The notes under the pieces: generated by a model
Told to the model about the DNA's origin: nothing
Seen by the model: the letters and a program-made list of their open reading frames with translations, nothing else
The model's database searches: none
NCBI GenBank assembly: GCA_017311185.1
Contig: JAESUZ010002390.1
Coordinates: forward strand, 42,610-106,609
DNA from: Proteles cristata cristata
Lineage: Eukaryota; Chordata; Mammalia; Carnivora; Hyaenidae
Length of the DNA: 64,000 nucleotides
Reading direction: 5' to 3'
Made by a program: the position numbers and the translations under genes
In this document: positions 32,931-44,491 of the stretch, piece after piece
Numbering within the stretch: position 1 is the stretch's first letter
Layout: every line of letters begins with the position of its first letter

Positions 32931-34130
32931 AAGAGGAATGGTTTCAGGAATGGCCAAAGGAATTAGACTTTAAACTGGGAGTTTGAAGCTGGATATCTTG
33001 CTCATCAGTTAGCAGTTGGGGTCCTTATTGGTAAGTGTAAGTGAAGCACTCATAACTCCTAGCATGGGTATAATTACTGAAACTTTAAAAGGTAGTGGGG
33101 AGCCTGGGTGGCTCAGTTGGTTAAGCGTCCGACTTCGGCTCAGGTCATGATCTCATGATTCGTGGGTCCGAGCCCCGCGTCAGGCTCTGTGCTGACAGCC
33201 AGCTCAGAGCTTGGAGCCTACTTCAGAGTCTGTGTCTCCCTCTCTCTCTGACCCTCCCCTGCTCACACTATCTCCCTTTCTCTCTCTCAGAAATAAATAA
33301 AAAATTAAAAAAATAATAAAAGGTAGTAAAGTCAGATGGGATACTGATAGAATGGAACAAGAAGATACAACACTTCAGGTTTTAGAAGGGTTTGGGTAGA
33401 GTACCAGTGATAAGGACAATCTAATCAAATGGTTTTTTCCAAGTGTCACTGATTCACTGTAGAAAAACAAGAAAAATCTAAGGTTAATTCATCACTAATA
33501 CAAGGTGAAGTGTGAAAGTTATAGGAAGTCTTGGGGAGCATGTAAACAGAATGTTATCTCCTGAGTTTAAGGCCCAGGAAAAGCTTTGGATTACATCAAG
33601 GACTTAATTACAAGAGTAACAGAGGTCTTGAGAAAATGGAAAGCACATCCCTGGAATGCCTGCTTGCCAGGATCAGAGCCTTGGTTACGTAAGATGGGAC
33701 CCTGATATTGAGGAATGGGAACAATGTATTGATCCTTCAGAAATCTTGAAAAACCCCTAAAGTGGCCCATTCCTACCTGTTAGACGCAATCACTCTCCTT
33801 TATCTAAAGACTATGCACAAACCTCTGCATTGCAAGGCAACTTGCATCTGTATCTAGGATATATTCCCACCTCTCCTTCTTGTCCCACTAGGCCAAAATC
33901 TAGAGTCAATTAAAAAAAAAAAAAGGAGCTGGCTGGGGAAGTTCTGGGCCTATTGAGGATGAAAATGTACTACATTCCAAAATGAGGTATAGGACCTAAG
34001 CCCATGTAACTAGCAGAAGCTGGGAGAATGTATATGGTACTAGATCATAAAAGATGCTGACAAGATCAAGGAAAAGCAGAAAATGAGGTTAAAGAGGGGT
34101 GAGGGCACTCTTCCATGCTATAGAATTTAA
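32931..34130 (+). other. Possible degraded ERVL internal sequence
   Basis: Directly downstream of the LTR-like end, roughly 950 bp (excluding the SINE at 33,097) is non-unique in style, with segments such as 'ccctggaatgcctgcttgccaggatcag' and 'ggttacgtaagatgggaccctg'. I cannot assign a viral gene, and no open frame is kept. It could equally be unique DNA. Confidence 0.25.
33097..33317 (+). mobile_element. CAN SINE
   Basis: Head GGGGAGCCTGGGTGGCTCAG, GGGTCCGAGCCCC, tail AAATAAATAAAAAATT. Perfect 10-bp duplication AAAAGGTAGT at 33,087-33,096 and 33,318-33,327. Confidence 0.97.
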
Positions 34131-34171
34131 TTCCCTGACATGAACTCCTACTTCATTCATCTTTCAGTCAT

Positions 34172-34555
34172 ACTTCATAATGGAATATTACTCAGCCATC
34201 AAAAGAATGAAATCTTGCCATTGGCAATGATGTGGATGGAGCTAGAATGTATTATGCTAAGTAAAATAAGTCAATCTGAGAAAGACAAATACTCTATGTT
34301 TTTACTCATATGTGGAATTTAAGAAACAAAGCAGAAAAACATGGGAAGTGGGGAGAGGAGAGAAACAAACCACAAGAGACTCTTAACGATAGAGGGTTGA
34401 TGAAGGAAGGTGGGTGGGAGATGTGCTAGATGGGCGATGGGCATTAAGGAGGGCACTTGTGATGAGCACTGGGTGTTGTATGTAAATAATGAATCAGTGA
34501 ATTCTATTCCTGAAACCAATATTGCACTGATAGATTAACAAATTTAAATTTAAAA
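34172..34555 (+). mobile_element. Carnivore L1 3' end, 5'-truncated
   Basis: Starts at the very end of ORF2 ('aatggaatattactcagccatc', 'tggatggagctagaatg'), then 'ctcatatgtggaatttaag', 'gggcacttgtgatgagcactggg' and 'cctgaaaccaatattgcactg', finishing in an A-rich tail. Confidence 0.92.
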
Positions 34556-34639
34556 AGTAATATTGGGACTTTTTTTTTTCTGGGACTCTTGGTTCTTTGT
34601 ACACTCATAAATGATTCACCAGACTACTAAACTGTTGCT

Positions 34640-34935
34640 CATGTTATGCCTACTCTCTGCTTAGAATTCCATTTCCATCTTTTTATTTATCTCCAGCTTA
34701 TCCTTCATGATTTAGCTTACCTCCAAATTCCCAGCTTGGGCTGTGTCTCTTCTTACTTCTCATAGTCCCCTTTGTAGACTTCTTATATGGTGAATTTATT
34801 TAGTGAACACCCTCCCCCACTTCATTCTCAGGACCAAGAGCTAAGTGTTATTCACCTTTGTATTCTCTGTATCTGTCATGGCTCCTTTCATATGGAGGCA
34901 TACAACAGATACTGACTGAATTGCATGAAACTCAC
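34640..34935 (+). repeat. L2 LINE relic
   Basis: 'gcctactctctgcttagaattcc', 'tcatgatttagcttacctcc' and, at the end, 'ccttgtattctctgtatctgtcatggctcc' follow L2 3' UTR order ('ctggaatgctcttcc', 'caggtctttgctc', 'ctgtatccccagc'). Confidence 0.6.
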
Positions 34936-35930
34936 TAACCATTGCCACCTGTCTATGAGAATCCTTCCAGAATCATAAGCAAAGGTCTGCTCAGCCATAG
35001 TCACCATTACCTAATTGAGGATTGAGATTACTGCTTTGTGGAGCAGCCAGGAAAGGAGTTTTAAAGTTTTTGTACAAATATAGTTTCATATATGGTATAT
35101 GTATTCTGTGAAAATAACTCATTTCTGAACAGTGTATGGAAGGCTGATTTCTAGATGGAGAAACAGGGCAGAGTAAATAAACTGGGTAAATTAGCTTCTC
35201 AATTATTCTCTATCTAATTTACTAATTCCTCATCCTTCATACAACACATTGGAAGTGATCCAATTCTACATGCTTCAAATATTCTAGCTACAGACAGATC
35301 AATTGCCATTCAATTTGGTGACATCAAAACTTGAATGAAAACTCATTTCAAAAAATGAAGCTAAAATTACAGTTAAAAAAAATAGAAGTATTCCAGCATT
35401 TTCCTCAATATGTAGTTGAGAAAAGCAAGCTCTGAAACTCTGAAATGCTATGCTCTGCCATTTAAACTTTTTTTAATGAAAGGAAAATTAACTAATTTGA
35501 CATTACATATTTCTGACCCTGATAGAGGAGGATCTGGGAATAAGAATCATTATGCATATAAAGAGGGTGGCTTTCCCCTTACTATGAATTTATTGTGCCA
35601 AGAAGGAGGCTCATACCAAAAAAATGGCCACCCATCGAAGCTTAAGATTCTATTTAAATCCTATTATAGCATGAGCCTAGCATTGCTATCTGCCTGTAGA
35701 TTCTATTACAGCACTTGTTGAGTATATATGGGCCAGCCTCAAGGCAAACTCCCCTATGAAAGATGACACTTTTGCATGGTGAACTTATGTCAATACAAGG
35801 AGAGGGGAAGTGGCACTTGTGACGAAGAGAGTGGCACTGAAGGCTGGTGCTGCAAAGACTAACTTAGCTACTTATAATTTACCTGAAAGTGTTTCCTGAT
35901 GGAGAAAAATATATCAATCTGTCTATACTT
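34936..35930. other. Unique DNA, no gene seen
   Basis: A 101-codon plus-strand frame at 35,416-35,721 has no recognisable domain. No repeat recognised. Confidence 0.45.
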
Positions 35931-35931
35931 T

Positions 35932-35988
35932 TCTCTCTATATATATCTATATATTTGTATATCTATACATCTATATCTATATCTATAA
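35932..35988. repeat. TATCTA-type microsatellite
   Basis: Imperfect TATATC / ATCTAT units over about 55 bp. Confidence 0.9.
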
Positions 35989-36470
35989 TTTAAAAACATG
36001 ATGGAGCCCTGCCATTGTTAGGTTCTTATGATGTTCATTGCCCACTCTAGAGAGGTGGAGGAAGGTCCTATAGGAGTATCTTTAGAAGCATATAACTCAT
36101 ACTGTTAGGAGGAGTTTCAGAAGATGTAGCAGTATGATAGTTAAGGGACTTTCAAGTAGCACCTAGTGAACATAATCATATAGTAATTGATAACTCTTTA
36201 GAAGGCAAAAATGAACACACAATTAAGCAAGGCATGTGTATGTAGGAACAGCATAAGCCTTTTAGAGTTAGAATGTACAATGTCTATTTGGGATGTTGGA
36301 ATCAGTCTAGAGAGGTAAGACCTGAATGTCTTGTTAATGGGTTTATCATTTATCCAATTATTTTGAGTAGAGATATGACACCATATCCATATTTGATAAA
36401 AATAATTGTCAAGTGGTATGTAGAAAGGGATAAAGAGACAACCCAGATGTCCAGGCAAGCAGAGTTGTGA
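35989..36470. other. Unique DNA, no gene seen
   Basis: No repeat or gene recognised. Confidence 0.4.
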
Positions 36471-36472
36471 TG

Positions 36473-36640
36473 CAAGGGTCATCTACATCAGAATTACCTG
36501 GGAGAAAGGGGAAAATGTTTGCTGAAATTCGAACTCTCAGGTTCCATCCTCAGATCTACAGAATTAGAATCACTAACAGCAAAGCCCTGATAATCTACTT
36601 TTTCTAAGATATATCAGGAAGATGTTAGACCCACTGAATT
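36473..36640 (+). mobile_element. MER5A-like hAT MITE
   Basis: 'catctacatcagaattacctggg', 'ccatcctcagatctacagaattagaatc' and 'tgataatctactttttctaag' correspond to the MER5A body ('agaatcacctgg', 'cagacctactgaatcagaatc', 'gggaatctgcatttttaac'). Confidence 0.8.
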
Positions 36641-36721
36641 CTGGTCTAAAGACATAGGTTCTCTGCTTGGATACTAAATATTGTTATCTGTACATAACAA
36701 TGTACATAACAATCTCTCTGG

Positions 36722-36832
36722 CTCCCACCCACAGAGATTCTAATTTTATTCATCTGTAGTCCAGGAATCTTCAAAAAAGTTCCTCTAATGATTCTGATAA
36801 TTTATTAAGTTTGAGAACTACAGAGGTAATGA
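36722..36832 (+). mobile_element. MER5A-like hAT MITE, 3' part
   Basis: 'cacccacagagattctaattt', 'gtccaggaatcttcaaaaaagttcc' and 'aagtttgagaactacag' give the right half and terminal repeat of another MER5A copy, 80 bp after the first. Confidence 0.75.
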
Positions 36833-36856
36833 ATTGATATTAAGGATGAAAAGAAG

Positions 36857-37049
36857 GAGCATCTGGGTGGCTGGGTTAAGCATCTGAGTATTGATTTTGG
36901 CTTAGGTCATGATCTCACAGTTCATGAGACTGAGCCTTGTGTCGAGCTCTGTGCTGATAACACAGAGCATGCTTGGGATTCTTTCTCTCTGCCCCTCCTC
37001 TGTGCTTGCTCTATCTTTCTCAAAAGATAAATAAATAACCATTAGAAAA
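36857..37049 (+). mobile_element. CAN SINE (slightly shortened)
   Basis: Head GAGCATCTGGGTGGCTGGGT with a small deletion relative to relatives (the 'cagtcggt' part is missing). Duplication ATGAAAAGAAG at 36,846-36,856 and 37,050-37,060. Confidence 0.94.
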
Positions 37050-37062
37050 ATGAAAAGAAGAG

Positions 37063-37315
37063 GGGCGCCTGGGTGGCTTAGTCGGTTAAGCGTCCGACTT
37101 TCACTTGGGTCATGATCTCGCGGTTCGTGGGTTCGAGCCCCGCGTCGGGCTCTGTGCTGACTGCCAGCTCAGAGCCTGGAGCCTGTTTCAGTCTGTGACT
37201 CCCTCTCTCTCTGACCCCTCCCTGCTCACGCTGTCTCTCTCTCTCTTAGAAATAAATAAAAATTTTTAAAAAAATTAAAAAAAAATAAAAAAGGTAAAAA
37301 GCCTATTTAAAAAAA
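37063..37315 (+). mobile_element. Young CAN SINE in the target site of another SINE
   Basis: Head GGGCGCCTGGGTGGCTTAGT with intact CpGs (GGTTCGAGCCCCGCGTCGGG). Duplication AAAAGAAGAG at 37,053-37,062 and 37,316-37,325. The long A-rich tail carries an odd AAGGTAAAAAGCC segment. Confidence 0.96.
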
Positions 37316-37325
37316 AAAAGAAGAG

Positions 37326-37425
37326 TCTATTTTTTCAGAAGATGTTTTCATAATATAAAAGATAAAATATTATGTCAGGTTTTTATGTTGAAAGTGAGGG
37401 AAAAAAAGATTGATATAATGGAAAG
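37326..37425. other. Short unique DNA
   Basis: No gene or repeat recognised. Confidence 0.3.
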
Positions 37426-37429
37426 AATA

Positions 37430-37570
37430 TTGCACTAGGATTCTGGAGCCCTTACTTCATTATCTTGAAGTATTCACATCTCTTCCTATTAACTGTGTGA
37501 TCTTGGGTACATATGTCCCCACCTGTGAATTCTTTAAAATGTAAAATAAATGAGTTAACTTTGATTTGGG
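37430..37570 (-). repeat. MIR SINE relic
   Basis: 'gcactaggattctggagccc', 'ttaactgtgtgatcttggg' and 'cccacctgtgaattctttaaaatg' follow the reverse MIR order. Confidence 0.75.
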
Positions 37571-37855
37571 TTCTCAAATATGTTCCACTGGTATTATGTA
37601 AATGTCATAGACATGCACAATAATGGTTCAATGACCAAATATGTTTGGAAAATAATGATGTTAACAAATGAGACAATTTGTTTACAGGGTAACATCTCAG
37701 AGCACTGAATGTATTGTGTTCTATGAACCTACAACAAGAGAGTTGAAAATGCAGTGTTTCGTAAACTTATTTGAACCATGAAATACTTTTAGGATTATTT
37801 CACTGCCTTAATGTTTTGCAGAACATACTTTAAGAAATATCAGACTAAAACACAT
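37571..37855. other. Unique DNA, no gene seen
   Basis: No gene or repeat recognised. Confidence 0.35.
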
Positions 37856-37859
37856 TTAC

Positions 37860-39460
37860 ATTAGCACTCCAAAGAAATGAAATCTAACAAAATATGCACA
37901 AGCTTTCTGTGAGGAAAACTACAAAATTCTGATAAAATTATAAAAATAGGTAAATACATGAAGAGATATTCTATGCGTGCAGATTAGAAGACTCAATATT
38001 GTCAAGAAGTCAGTTCTTCCTACCCTGATCTATAGATTCTGTGCAATCCCAATCAAAATCCCTGCAAGTTATTGCATAAATTGATTTTAAAGCTTATATG
38101 CAAAGGCAAAAGGCCTAGGATAGCCAACACAATATCGAAGAACAAAGTTGAAGAACTGACACTACCCAAATTCGTAATTTACTATAAAGCCACAATAATC
38201 AAGACATGGTATCAGCAAAAGAATACACAGTAGGACAATGAGAGAACAGAGACCCCAAAATAGACCCACATAAATATAGTCCACTGATCTTTGACAAAGA
38301 AGCTAAGGCAATACAATGAAGCAAAGATAGTCTTTTCAACAAATGGTGCTGAAACAACTAGACAACCACATGTAAAAAAAAAAAAATGAAAAAAGAAAAT
38401 GAATCTAGACATAGACCTTATACTCTTCACACAAATTAACTCAAAATGGATCATGAACCTATATGTAAAAGACAAACTTATAAAACTCCTCAAAACAACA
38501 TAGGAGAAAACCTAGACAGACAACCTTGGGTAAAATGCTAACTTTCTGGATACAACACCAAAGCATGATCCACAGAGGAAATAATTTTTGTTCTATGGAA
38601 GACAATGTCAAGAGAATGAAGAGATAGACCATAGGCAAGGGAAAGTGTTTGTAAAAGACACATCTGATAAAGGACTGTTATCCAAAATATACAAAGAACT
38701 CGTAAAACTCAACAATAAGAAAACAAACAACCCGATTTAAAAATGGACCAAAGTGGGTACCTGGGAGCCTCAGTCAGTTGAGCATCCGACTCTTGATTCT
38801 GGCTCAGGTCATGGTCCCAGAGTCATGGGTTTGAGCTCCAGTTCTGGCTCTGCACTGAGTGTGGAGCCTGCTTAAGATTTTCTACTCCTTCTGTCCCTCT
38901 CCCCAGCTCACGTACTCTCTCTCTCTCTCTAAAAAGGTAAAATATAAAATAAAATAGTAAAAGTGATAAAAGACCTTAACAGATACCTCACCAAAGAAGA
39001 TATACAAATGACAAATAAGTGTATGATATGCTCCACATCATATGTCATCAGGAAAATGCAAATTAAAACAATGAGAAACCACCTATGAGAATGGCCAAAA
39101 TCCAAAACAATGACATGACCAAAGCTGGGAAGGATGTGGAGCAACAGGTACTGTCAGGCATTGCTGATGGGAATGCAAAATATTACAGCCACTTTGAAAG
39201 ACAGTTTGGCAGCTTCTTATAAAAGAAAACATACTCTTACCATACCACCTAGCAATAACACTCCTTGGTATTTACCCAAAGGAGTTGAAAATCTGTGTCC
39301 ATACAAAAACCGGCATATAGATGTTTATAGCATCTTTATTCATAATCGACAGACTTGGAAGCAACCAAGATGTCTTTCAGTAGGTGAACTGATGAACTGT
39401 GGTAGGTCCAAACAAGAAAATATTATTCAGCTTAAAAAGAAACAAGTGATCACACCATGA
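37860..39460 (+). pseudogene. L1 ORF2 C-terminal remnant
   Basis: Degraded ORF2 C-terminal region without a usable frame. A 108-codon frame at 39,134-39,460 keeps a few L1-like words (HIDVYSIFIHNRQTWKQPRC) near the ORF2 end. The reverse transcriptase domain is absent because the copy is 5'-truncated. Confidence 0.8.
38754..38958 (+). mobile_element. Older CAN SINE inside the L1
   Basis: Head TGGGTACCTGGGAGCCTCAG, 'gactcttgattctggctcagg', 'ggctctgcactgagtgtggag'. Diverged from the feline type and closer to the general carnivore SINEC. L1 text resumes at AAAAGACC after it. Confidence 0.9.
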
Positions 39461-39939
39461 AAAGACATGGAGAAACCTTAAATGAATATTCGTAAGTAAA
39501 GAAGCCAATCTGAAAAGGCTACGTTCTGCAGGATTCCAATTATGTGACATTCTGGAAAAGACAAAACTCTAGACAGTAAAAAGATCAGTGGTTGCCAGTG
39601 ATGGGGGGCGGGTACTGATGAATAAGCAGAGCACCGAGGATTTTCAGGACAGCGAAAACATTGTTTGATAACAGAATTATGGATACATGTCATTCTACAC
39701 TTGTCCAAACCCATAAAGTATATAACACTAAGAGTGAACCTTGATGTATACTATGATTTTGAGGTGATGATGATGCATCAGTGTAGATTCATCAATTGTA
39801 ATATACTACTCTGGTGGGGGATATTGATAATGAGGGAGGTTACATGTTGAGAGAGAATGAGGATGGGGAATCTCTGTACCTTCCCCACAAGTGTGCTATG
39901 AGCTTAAAACTATCCTAGTTTTAGAAAAAAAATATTATT

Positions 39940-41885
39940 ATTTAAGAAATTCTCATTTAAGAAAAGAAATTCTCATTGAGAGAGAAAGAGAGAGAGAGAG
40001 AGGACTAAATGATTTTTAAGCTATTTCTAAGTGCTTTGAGTCTTGCATGTCTGCCTAAAGTGACTAGGACAATGGTGAAGCCATTAAGTAGGGTAATGAT
40101 TACAAAAAAAGGCACAAGGAAACATGAACTTTGGGGCCTATTGAGTCTGAAGGGCCTTGGTTCATTTATCAGAGCATTTTGTGTAAATAATGACAGAACT
40201 GTAGATCCCTCTAGAATACCTAGTAACATTCAAGAAGCATCAAAGAAAGCAATAGGAATCCGCATTTGGAATTCAGTGTTGTTCAGGTAGTTTATTTTGT
40301 CTTTACATTTGTTGTGGTTGAAAATTGCTGTTCTTAGTTCTGGAAATTCATAACCTTAAAATCATGCTCCTTGCTCTGCTTCTCCATCACTTTTTTCTCT
40401 CTCCATGCTTGGGTTAGACATTTGGAACACCAATCGAAAACAATGGGTTTACTAGACTACCAAGTAGTCTACTTCCCTGTTTGCTTCGCATCCAGAGTTT
40501 TATCCTGTCACACCAGGTTTCTTTGACTCAATTCATTTCTGCCTCATTATCTGATTACAAGCATATCACTTAATCTTTGGCAGATCAATTTCTCTGTTTA
40601 TAGAACAAGAATGATATTCTTATCTCCTACCAAACTTGGATAGATGGTGTCAGGATTAATATAGTGAATGCCTGAAAAGCAGTTGAAACCCTTAAGGGAG
40701 AGAAATCTTAGAAGTAGAATCTCTTGTCCTCACTAATATGTTTTGGTTCTATTGTAAAATATGCCAGGACCCACAGCTGGCAACCAGATAGCTTAGCACA
40801 GGTAGGAACTATAAACATTTTAAATGCACATATGTTTGAAATGTAGTTTAGCTATTTTTTCCCACAGAACCACAAAACTGTAATTCCAAAAAAAAAAAAA
40901 TGTCTTTGCAAGTATTTGCTTCTTTTATAGAGTTCCTAAATGTGTTCCTGAACTGTGTTTTGAAGCTGTATTTCTATGCTTTGTTGAAATGATGGAGGGG
41001 CTATTTTACAAATTATATTAGGTTTTCCTGGTCTTAGTATTAAGTAAATCAATACCAACATTGATCTTTCTTATCTAAGAAGGGAAGAGATGCCATGTGC
41101 AACTGAAGTTTTAGGAAGAAATTCTGAGCCTAGGCTTTTATTATTATTTTATTATTTTTGCATAATGTAGAAGTCAAACAAAATTCTTGACATTTCTGAT
41201 AGGTACCTTCCTCAGGAAGGAGAAGAAAGCTGTTCTGGGTTTTCATATATCTGTTTATAAATCTGAGCAAAGAAATAGACGGAAAGAAAGAAGAGCTTGG
41301 CAAGACCATGGATCCAGAAGGATAGATTTAGCATTTGTGAAAAGATGTTTTAATTGTGTACCTTTTAATAGATTTGCTCATTTCAAAATATTTATTGGGG
41401 TCACCATCGAAACTTTGCTTTTAGTGAAATAACTTGTATAGGACCAATGCTATTTCAGCACCTAGCACCAAGTTTTTGGAACTATTGAAGGAATGTCAAA
41501 CTAATTTAAATTGCTAATGAGCAAAAACAGGTTGTGCCACAGAAGATATCTAGCTAAGTTTCCTTGTTTGAGGTCTATTCATTCTGTTTAGAAACAGAAG
41601 AAAAGAAGCTAGTGATATTAAATGTTAAAATGTAACCAAATGACATTAAGAAATATTTTATTGGTACCAGCAAGTCACAGTAACCATCTCACATTCTATA
41701 TGAGACACACTTATATTGCCAAGCTAGACTATGTCAAGAAATCTCAGGCTAAAAAGAACAAAATTTCCATTAATAGCATTTCTGCACTTTTGACTTAGCT
41801 GCCATTCCGCTGCCAATTCTGCATACTATTTTGCTCATAGCATATTAGTTACAAAATATTTTTAGACACATAACATTTAAAACAT
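39940..41885. other. Mostly unique DNA, no gene seen
   Basis: Contains a short tandem AAGAAATTCTCATT pair (39,943-39,979), an AG run (39,980-40,002) and a poor MIR (listed separately). Overlapping 70-90-codon frames at 40,005-40,290 have no recognisable content. Confidence 0.45.
40550..40690 (-). repeat. MIR SINE relic
   Basis: 'agcatatcacttaatctttggcagatcaatttctctg', 'tatctcctacc' and 'ggtgtcaggattaatatagtgaatgcctgaaaagc' follow the reverse MIR core. Confidence 0.7.
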
Positions 41886-41889
41886 TTGT

Positions 41890-42250
41890 TTTTCTTAATT
41901 AAAATAACTGAACACATTAAAGAGCTTTTTGATAAACAAACAAATGAGGGATACAACAAAGAGATGGTATTTACACGACACTTTGGGCTCCCTCCAATGG
42001 TTTCCATGACAACAGCGTCATTTCCCCTTAGTGTAATCGCTGAATTATGTTGGCTTTCAAATTTTTTCTTTATTCTCAAGTTGGCAGCTTTGATTTAGAG
42101 CAAGGGGGCTCTTTGTCATTCAGCACACTGCAGCAGCAGTTATTAGCTTGGCTTATAGTTGCACAGTTCTACCTAACTTCATATAACTTTGTGAATGAAA
42201 GAAAGCTGAGTGACCAGGTTTCCTCTTGGGAAATTTATAATCTGTGTGTG
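41890..42250. promoter_or_regulatory. Candidate conserved non-coding element with X-box-like site
   Basis: Repeat-free. GTTTCCATGACAAC at 42,000-42,013 is close to the RFX X-box palindrome, with AGCGTCATTTCC (CRE-like half site) directly after. TGTAATCGCTGA and the CAGCACACTGCAGCAGCAG stretch follow. A candidate only. Confidence 0.35.
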
Positions 42251-42300
42251 ACTTAGAAAAAATATTTTAAAATATTCTTTTCAAGAATTACCCCCCTACT

Positions 42301-42470
42301 GGGGCACCTGGGTGGCTCAGTCAGTTGAACGTCCGCCTTCCCCTCAGATCATAATCCCACGGTTCGTGTGTTTGAGCCCCACGTGGGGCTCTGTGCTGAC
42401 AGCCAGCTCAGAGCCTGGAGCCTGTTTCAGATTCTGTGTCTTCCTCTATCTCTGACCCTCCCCTGCTCAC

Positions 42471-42508
<38 letters not shown>

Positions 42509-42541
42509 AGAAATAAATGAAAAAAAACATTAAAAAAAAAG
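42301..42541 (+). mobile_element. CAN SINE with TGTC expansion
   Basis: Head GGGGCACCTGGGTGGCTCAG. The CT-rich part carries about five TGTC units (42,473-42,492). Target duplication GAATTACCCCCCTACT (42,285-42,300) and GAATTATCCCCCTACT (42,542-42,557). Confidence 0.97.
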
Positions 42542-42557
42542 GAATTATCCCCCTACT

Positions 42558-44230
42558 TTTTGGAGTGGAGGGTTTCTAATTTTAATTTTTTCTGACACAG
42601 GGATAGGCTTAGCAGAAGAGAGCTGTGTCACTTTTTCATTCTGCCAAATTCATCTTGGCTAAATGGTTTATTTCCCATAGCTGTTTTGTAGTTTGAATCA
42701 CCTTAATCTATAATTAGCTTTCATGTATCCTGTGTCTCTCATCAGGTTCTTTATAGGTTCTGAAACACAGCTGGTATCTCCTTAAGGCTGGTAGAGACAG
42801 TGAGGTCATTAGAAAGTTAAAACAGGAAATAACAGGATAAATACAGCTTTCTAACCATATTAGGTGCTATTGGATTTAAAAAACTTGGATCATTATTTCC
42901 CTCATGAGAACAAATACAGGCAAATAGATTATTGGAGTTTCTTTGAAAGTGCTTATGTAAGAATTTCTTGTGGGTTTTCAGTGGTCTTATTATACAACTT
43001 TACTATGAAATAATGAATCCCTTTGACATTTCATCCCTCATTCAATAATTATTTTGGAATTTTCATAGGAACGACTGCTTTCTTATTTGTATTGGGTTTG
43101 TGATAAAAACATGGTGTTAATTAAGTGGCTCATACATGATGGAGTTTGAAATAAAAAAAGGGAAATTAATTTAGATTCGGCAATATGCAGTATGTAAATA
43201 TTGGACATTTGGACACTAACCTGTGTTCACTTAAGTTAATAAGGAAAGCCTATGTTAGTAGCAAATATAAACACATAAACAAAAACCAAAATAATCAAAT
43301 AAAAATAGCTTTACATGTAAGTAAGATACACTGTGATTTGAAAGATGTCAGGAATATTACCTGGTGCCAAATATTTTTCCATAACGCTTTTAATTGTTCT
43401 AGTAAGATTTCATTAGATTTGACCATTATTTGTCCAATAATTCTCTTTAGCTCAGAGTTCACTTTGAATAAGAAGTCAATGATTCTTGAGGATGAAGGAG
43501 ACTGTCAGACTATTTATTATCACAGATGGAGCTGAGAGAACTTGAGAATAGTGAATTCCTGGGGATGGACAGGATGTTTTTAAAAGGAGAAAAAAAGAGC
43601 ATCGAAGGAAAAAAATACCTGTTTTGCATGTTCTTTTGTCATACATTCTTTAACCTTCAACATTCCTTCAGAAGTTCATGGTCCAGTATTAGTTCAGAGT
43701 TGTAGGATTATTTCTAAGGTGATTAGAGGTCAAATGAGAAACGAATTAGAAGTCTAAATTCCCTGCATGCCTCAACAAAATCACATATTATAAATTTGTT
43801 CACTTTGGTTCTATCTTAATGATTCATAGAACTATGTCACTTGTTGGTGCTTTCAGTGAAGTGGTGGATTGTTTTCTGTGCCACTGATGTGCTGACAGTC
43901 ACAACAACTCTATTATGTGCCTATTTGAAATAACTCAGCAGTTATTTTATTGGTCCTGACAGCTAGAGTCAATCTGGTGCAGAAACAAACCTCAAATATA
44001 ATTTCTATTTCCATATCTTCAATAATCATTTGTGCAGTGTTTCAGTGATGCAAGGTTTTAACTCTTTATATATATGAGAACTGAGATGTGATAGCTTAGC
44101 ACTATTATTTCATATTATAGTGTAGGAACCCCATTAACTTTTCCATTTGCTTCCGTAAGCCACCAGAATTCCATAATGCTTATACAAAGTAGCCTTCCAA
44201 ATGTTAAAGATGGCTCTTTAATACTGGTAA
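42558..44230. other. Unique AT-rich DNA, no gene seen
   Basis: About 1.7 kb without a recognised repeat. A 116-codon frame (43,185-43,535) is rich in N, K and I and lacks domains. Confidence 0.45.
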
Positions 44231-44251
44231 TATCTTCACAAGTAAACTTTT

Positions 44252-44474
44252 TTTTTTTTTAATGTTTTATTTATTTCTAGAGAGAGAGAGAGACAGCGTG
44301 AGCAGGGGAGGGTCAGAGAGAGAGGGAGTCACAGACTGAAACAGGCTCCAGGCTCCGAGCTGGAAGTCAGCACAGAGCCCGACGCGGGGCTCAAACCCAC
44401 AAACCGCGAGATCATGACCCAAGCGAAAGTCGGAAAGTCGGACGCTTAACCGACTAAGCCACCCAGGCGCCCGA
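44252..44474 (-). mobile_element. Young CAN SINE
   Basis: Reverse orientation with a perfect 17-bp duplication TTCACAAGTAAACTTTT at 44,235-44,251 and 44,475-44,491. CpGs are well kept (GACGCGGGGCTC). An internal GGAAAGTC repeat (44,429-44,440) is a small private duplication. Confidence 0.98.
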
Positions 44475-44491
44475 TTCACAAGTAAACTTTT

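Larger units (their letters stand above)
37860..39938 (+). mobile_element. Old L1 (L1M type), 5'-truncated
   Basis: Reads as L1 ORF2 past the reverse transcriptase ('caatcccaatcaaaatccc', 'aggatagccaacacaatatcg', 'gatctttgacaaagaagc', 'aatggatcatgaacc') and on into an old 3' UTR ('ttcatcaattgtaatatactactctggtgggggatattgataatg', 'gaatctctgtaccttcc'). This UTR differs from that of the L1 at 10.2-13.9 kb, so the two are separate, differently aged copies. One SINE lies inside. Confidence 0.9.

Noticed and set aside
32931..34130. Retroviral gag or pol frame
   Set aside because: No frame long enough or motif clear enough to assign. Kept only as a low-confidence possible ERVL relic.
43185..43535. 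116-codon plus-strand frame
   Set aside because: Low-complexity N/K/I-rich content typical of AT-rich intergenic DNA. No recognisable motif.
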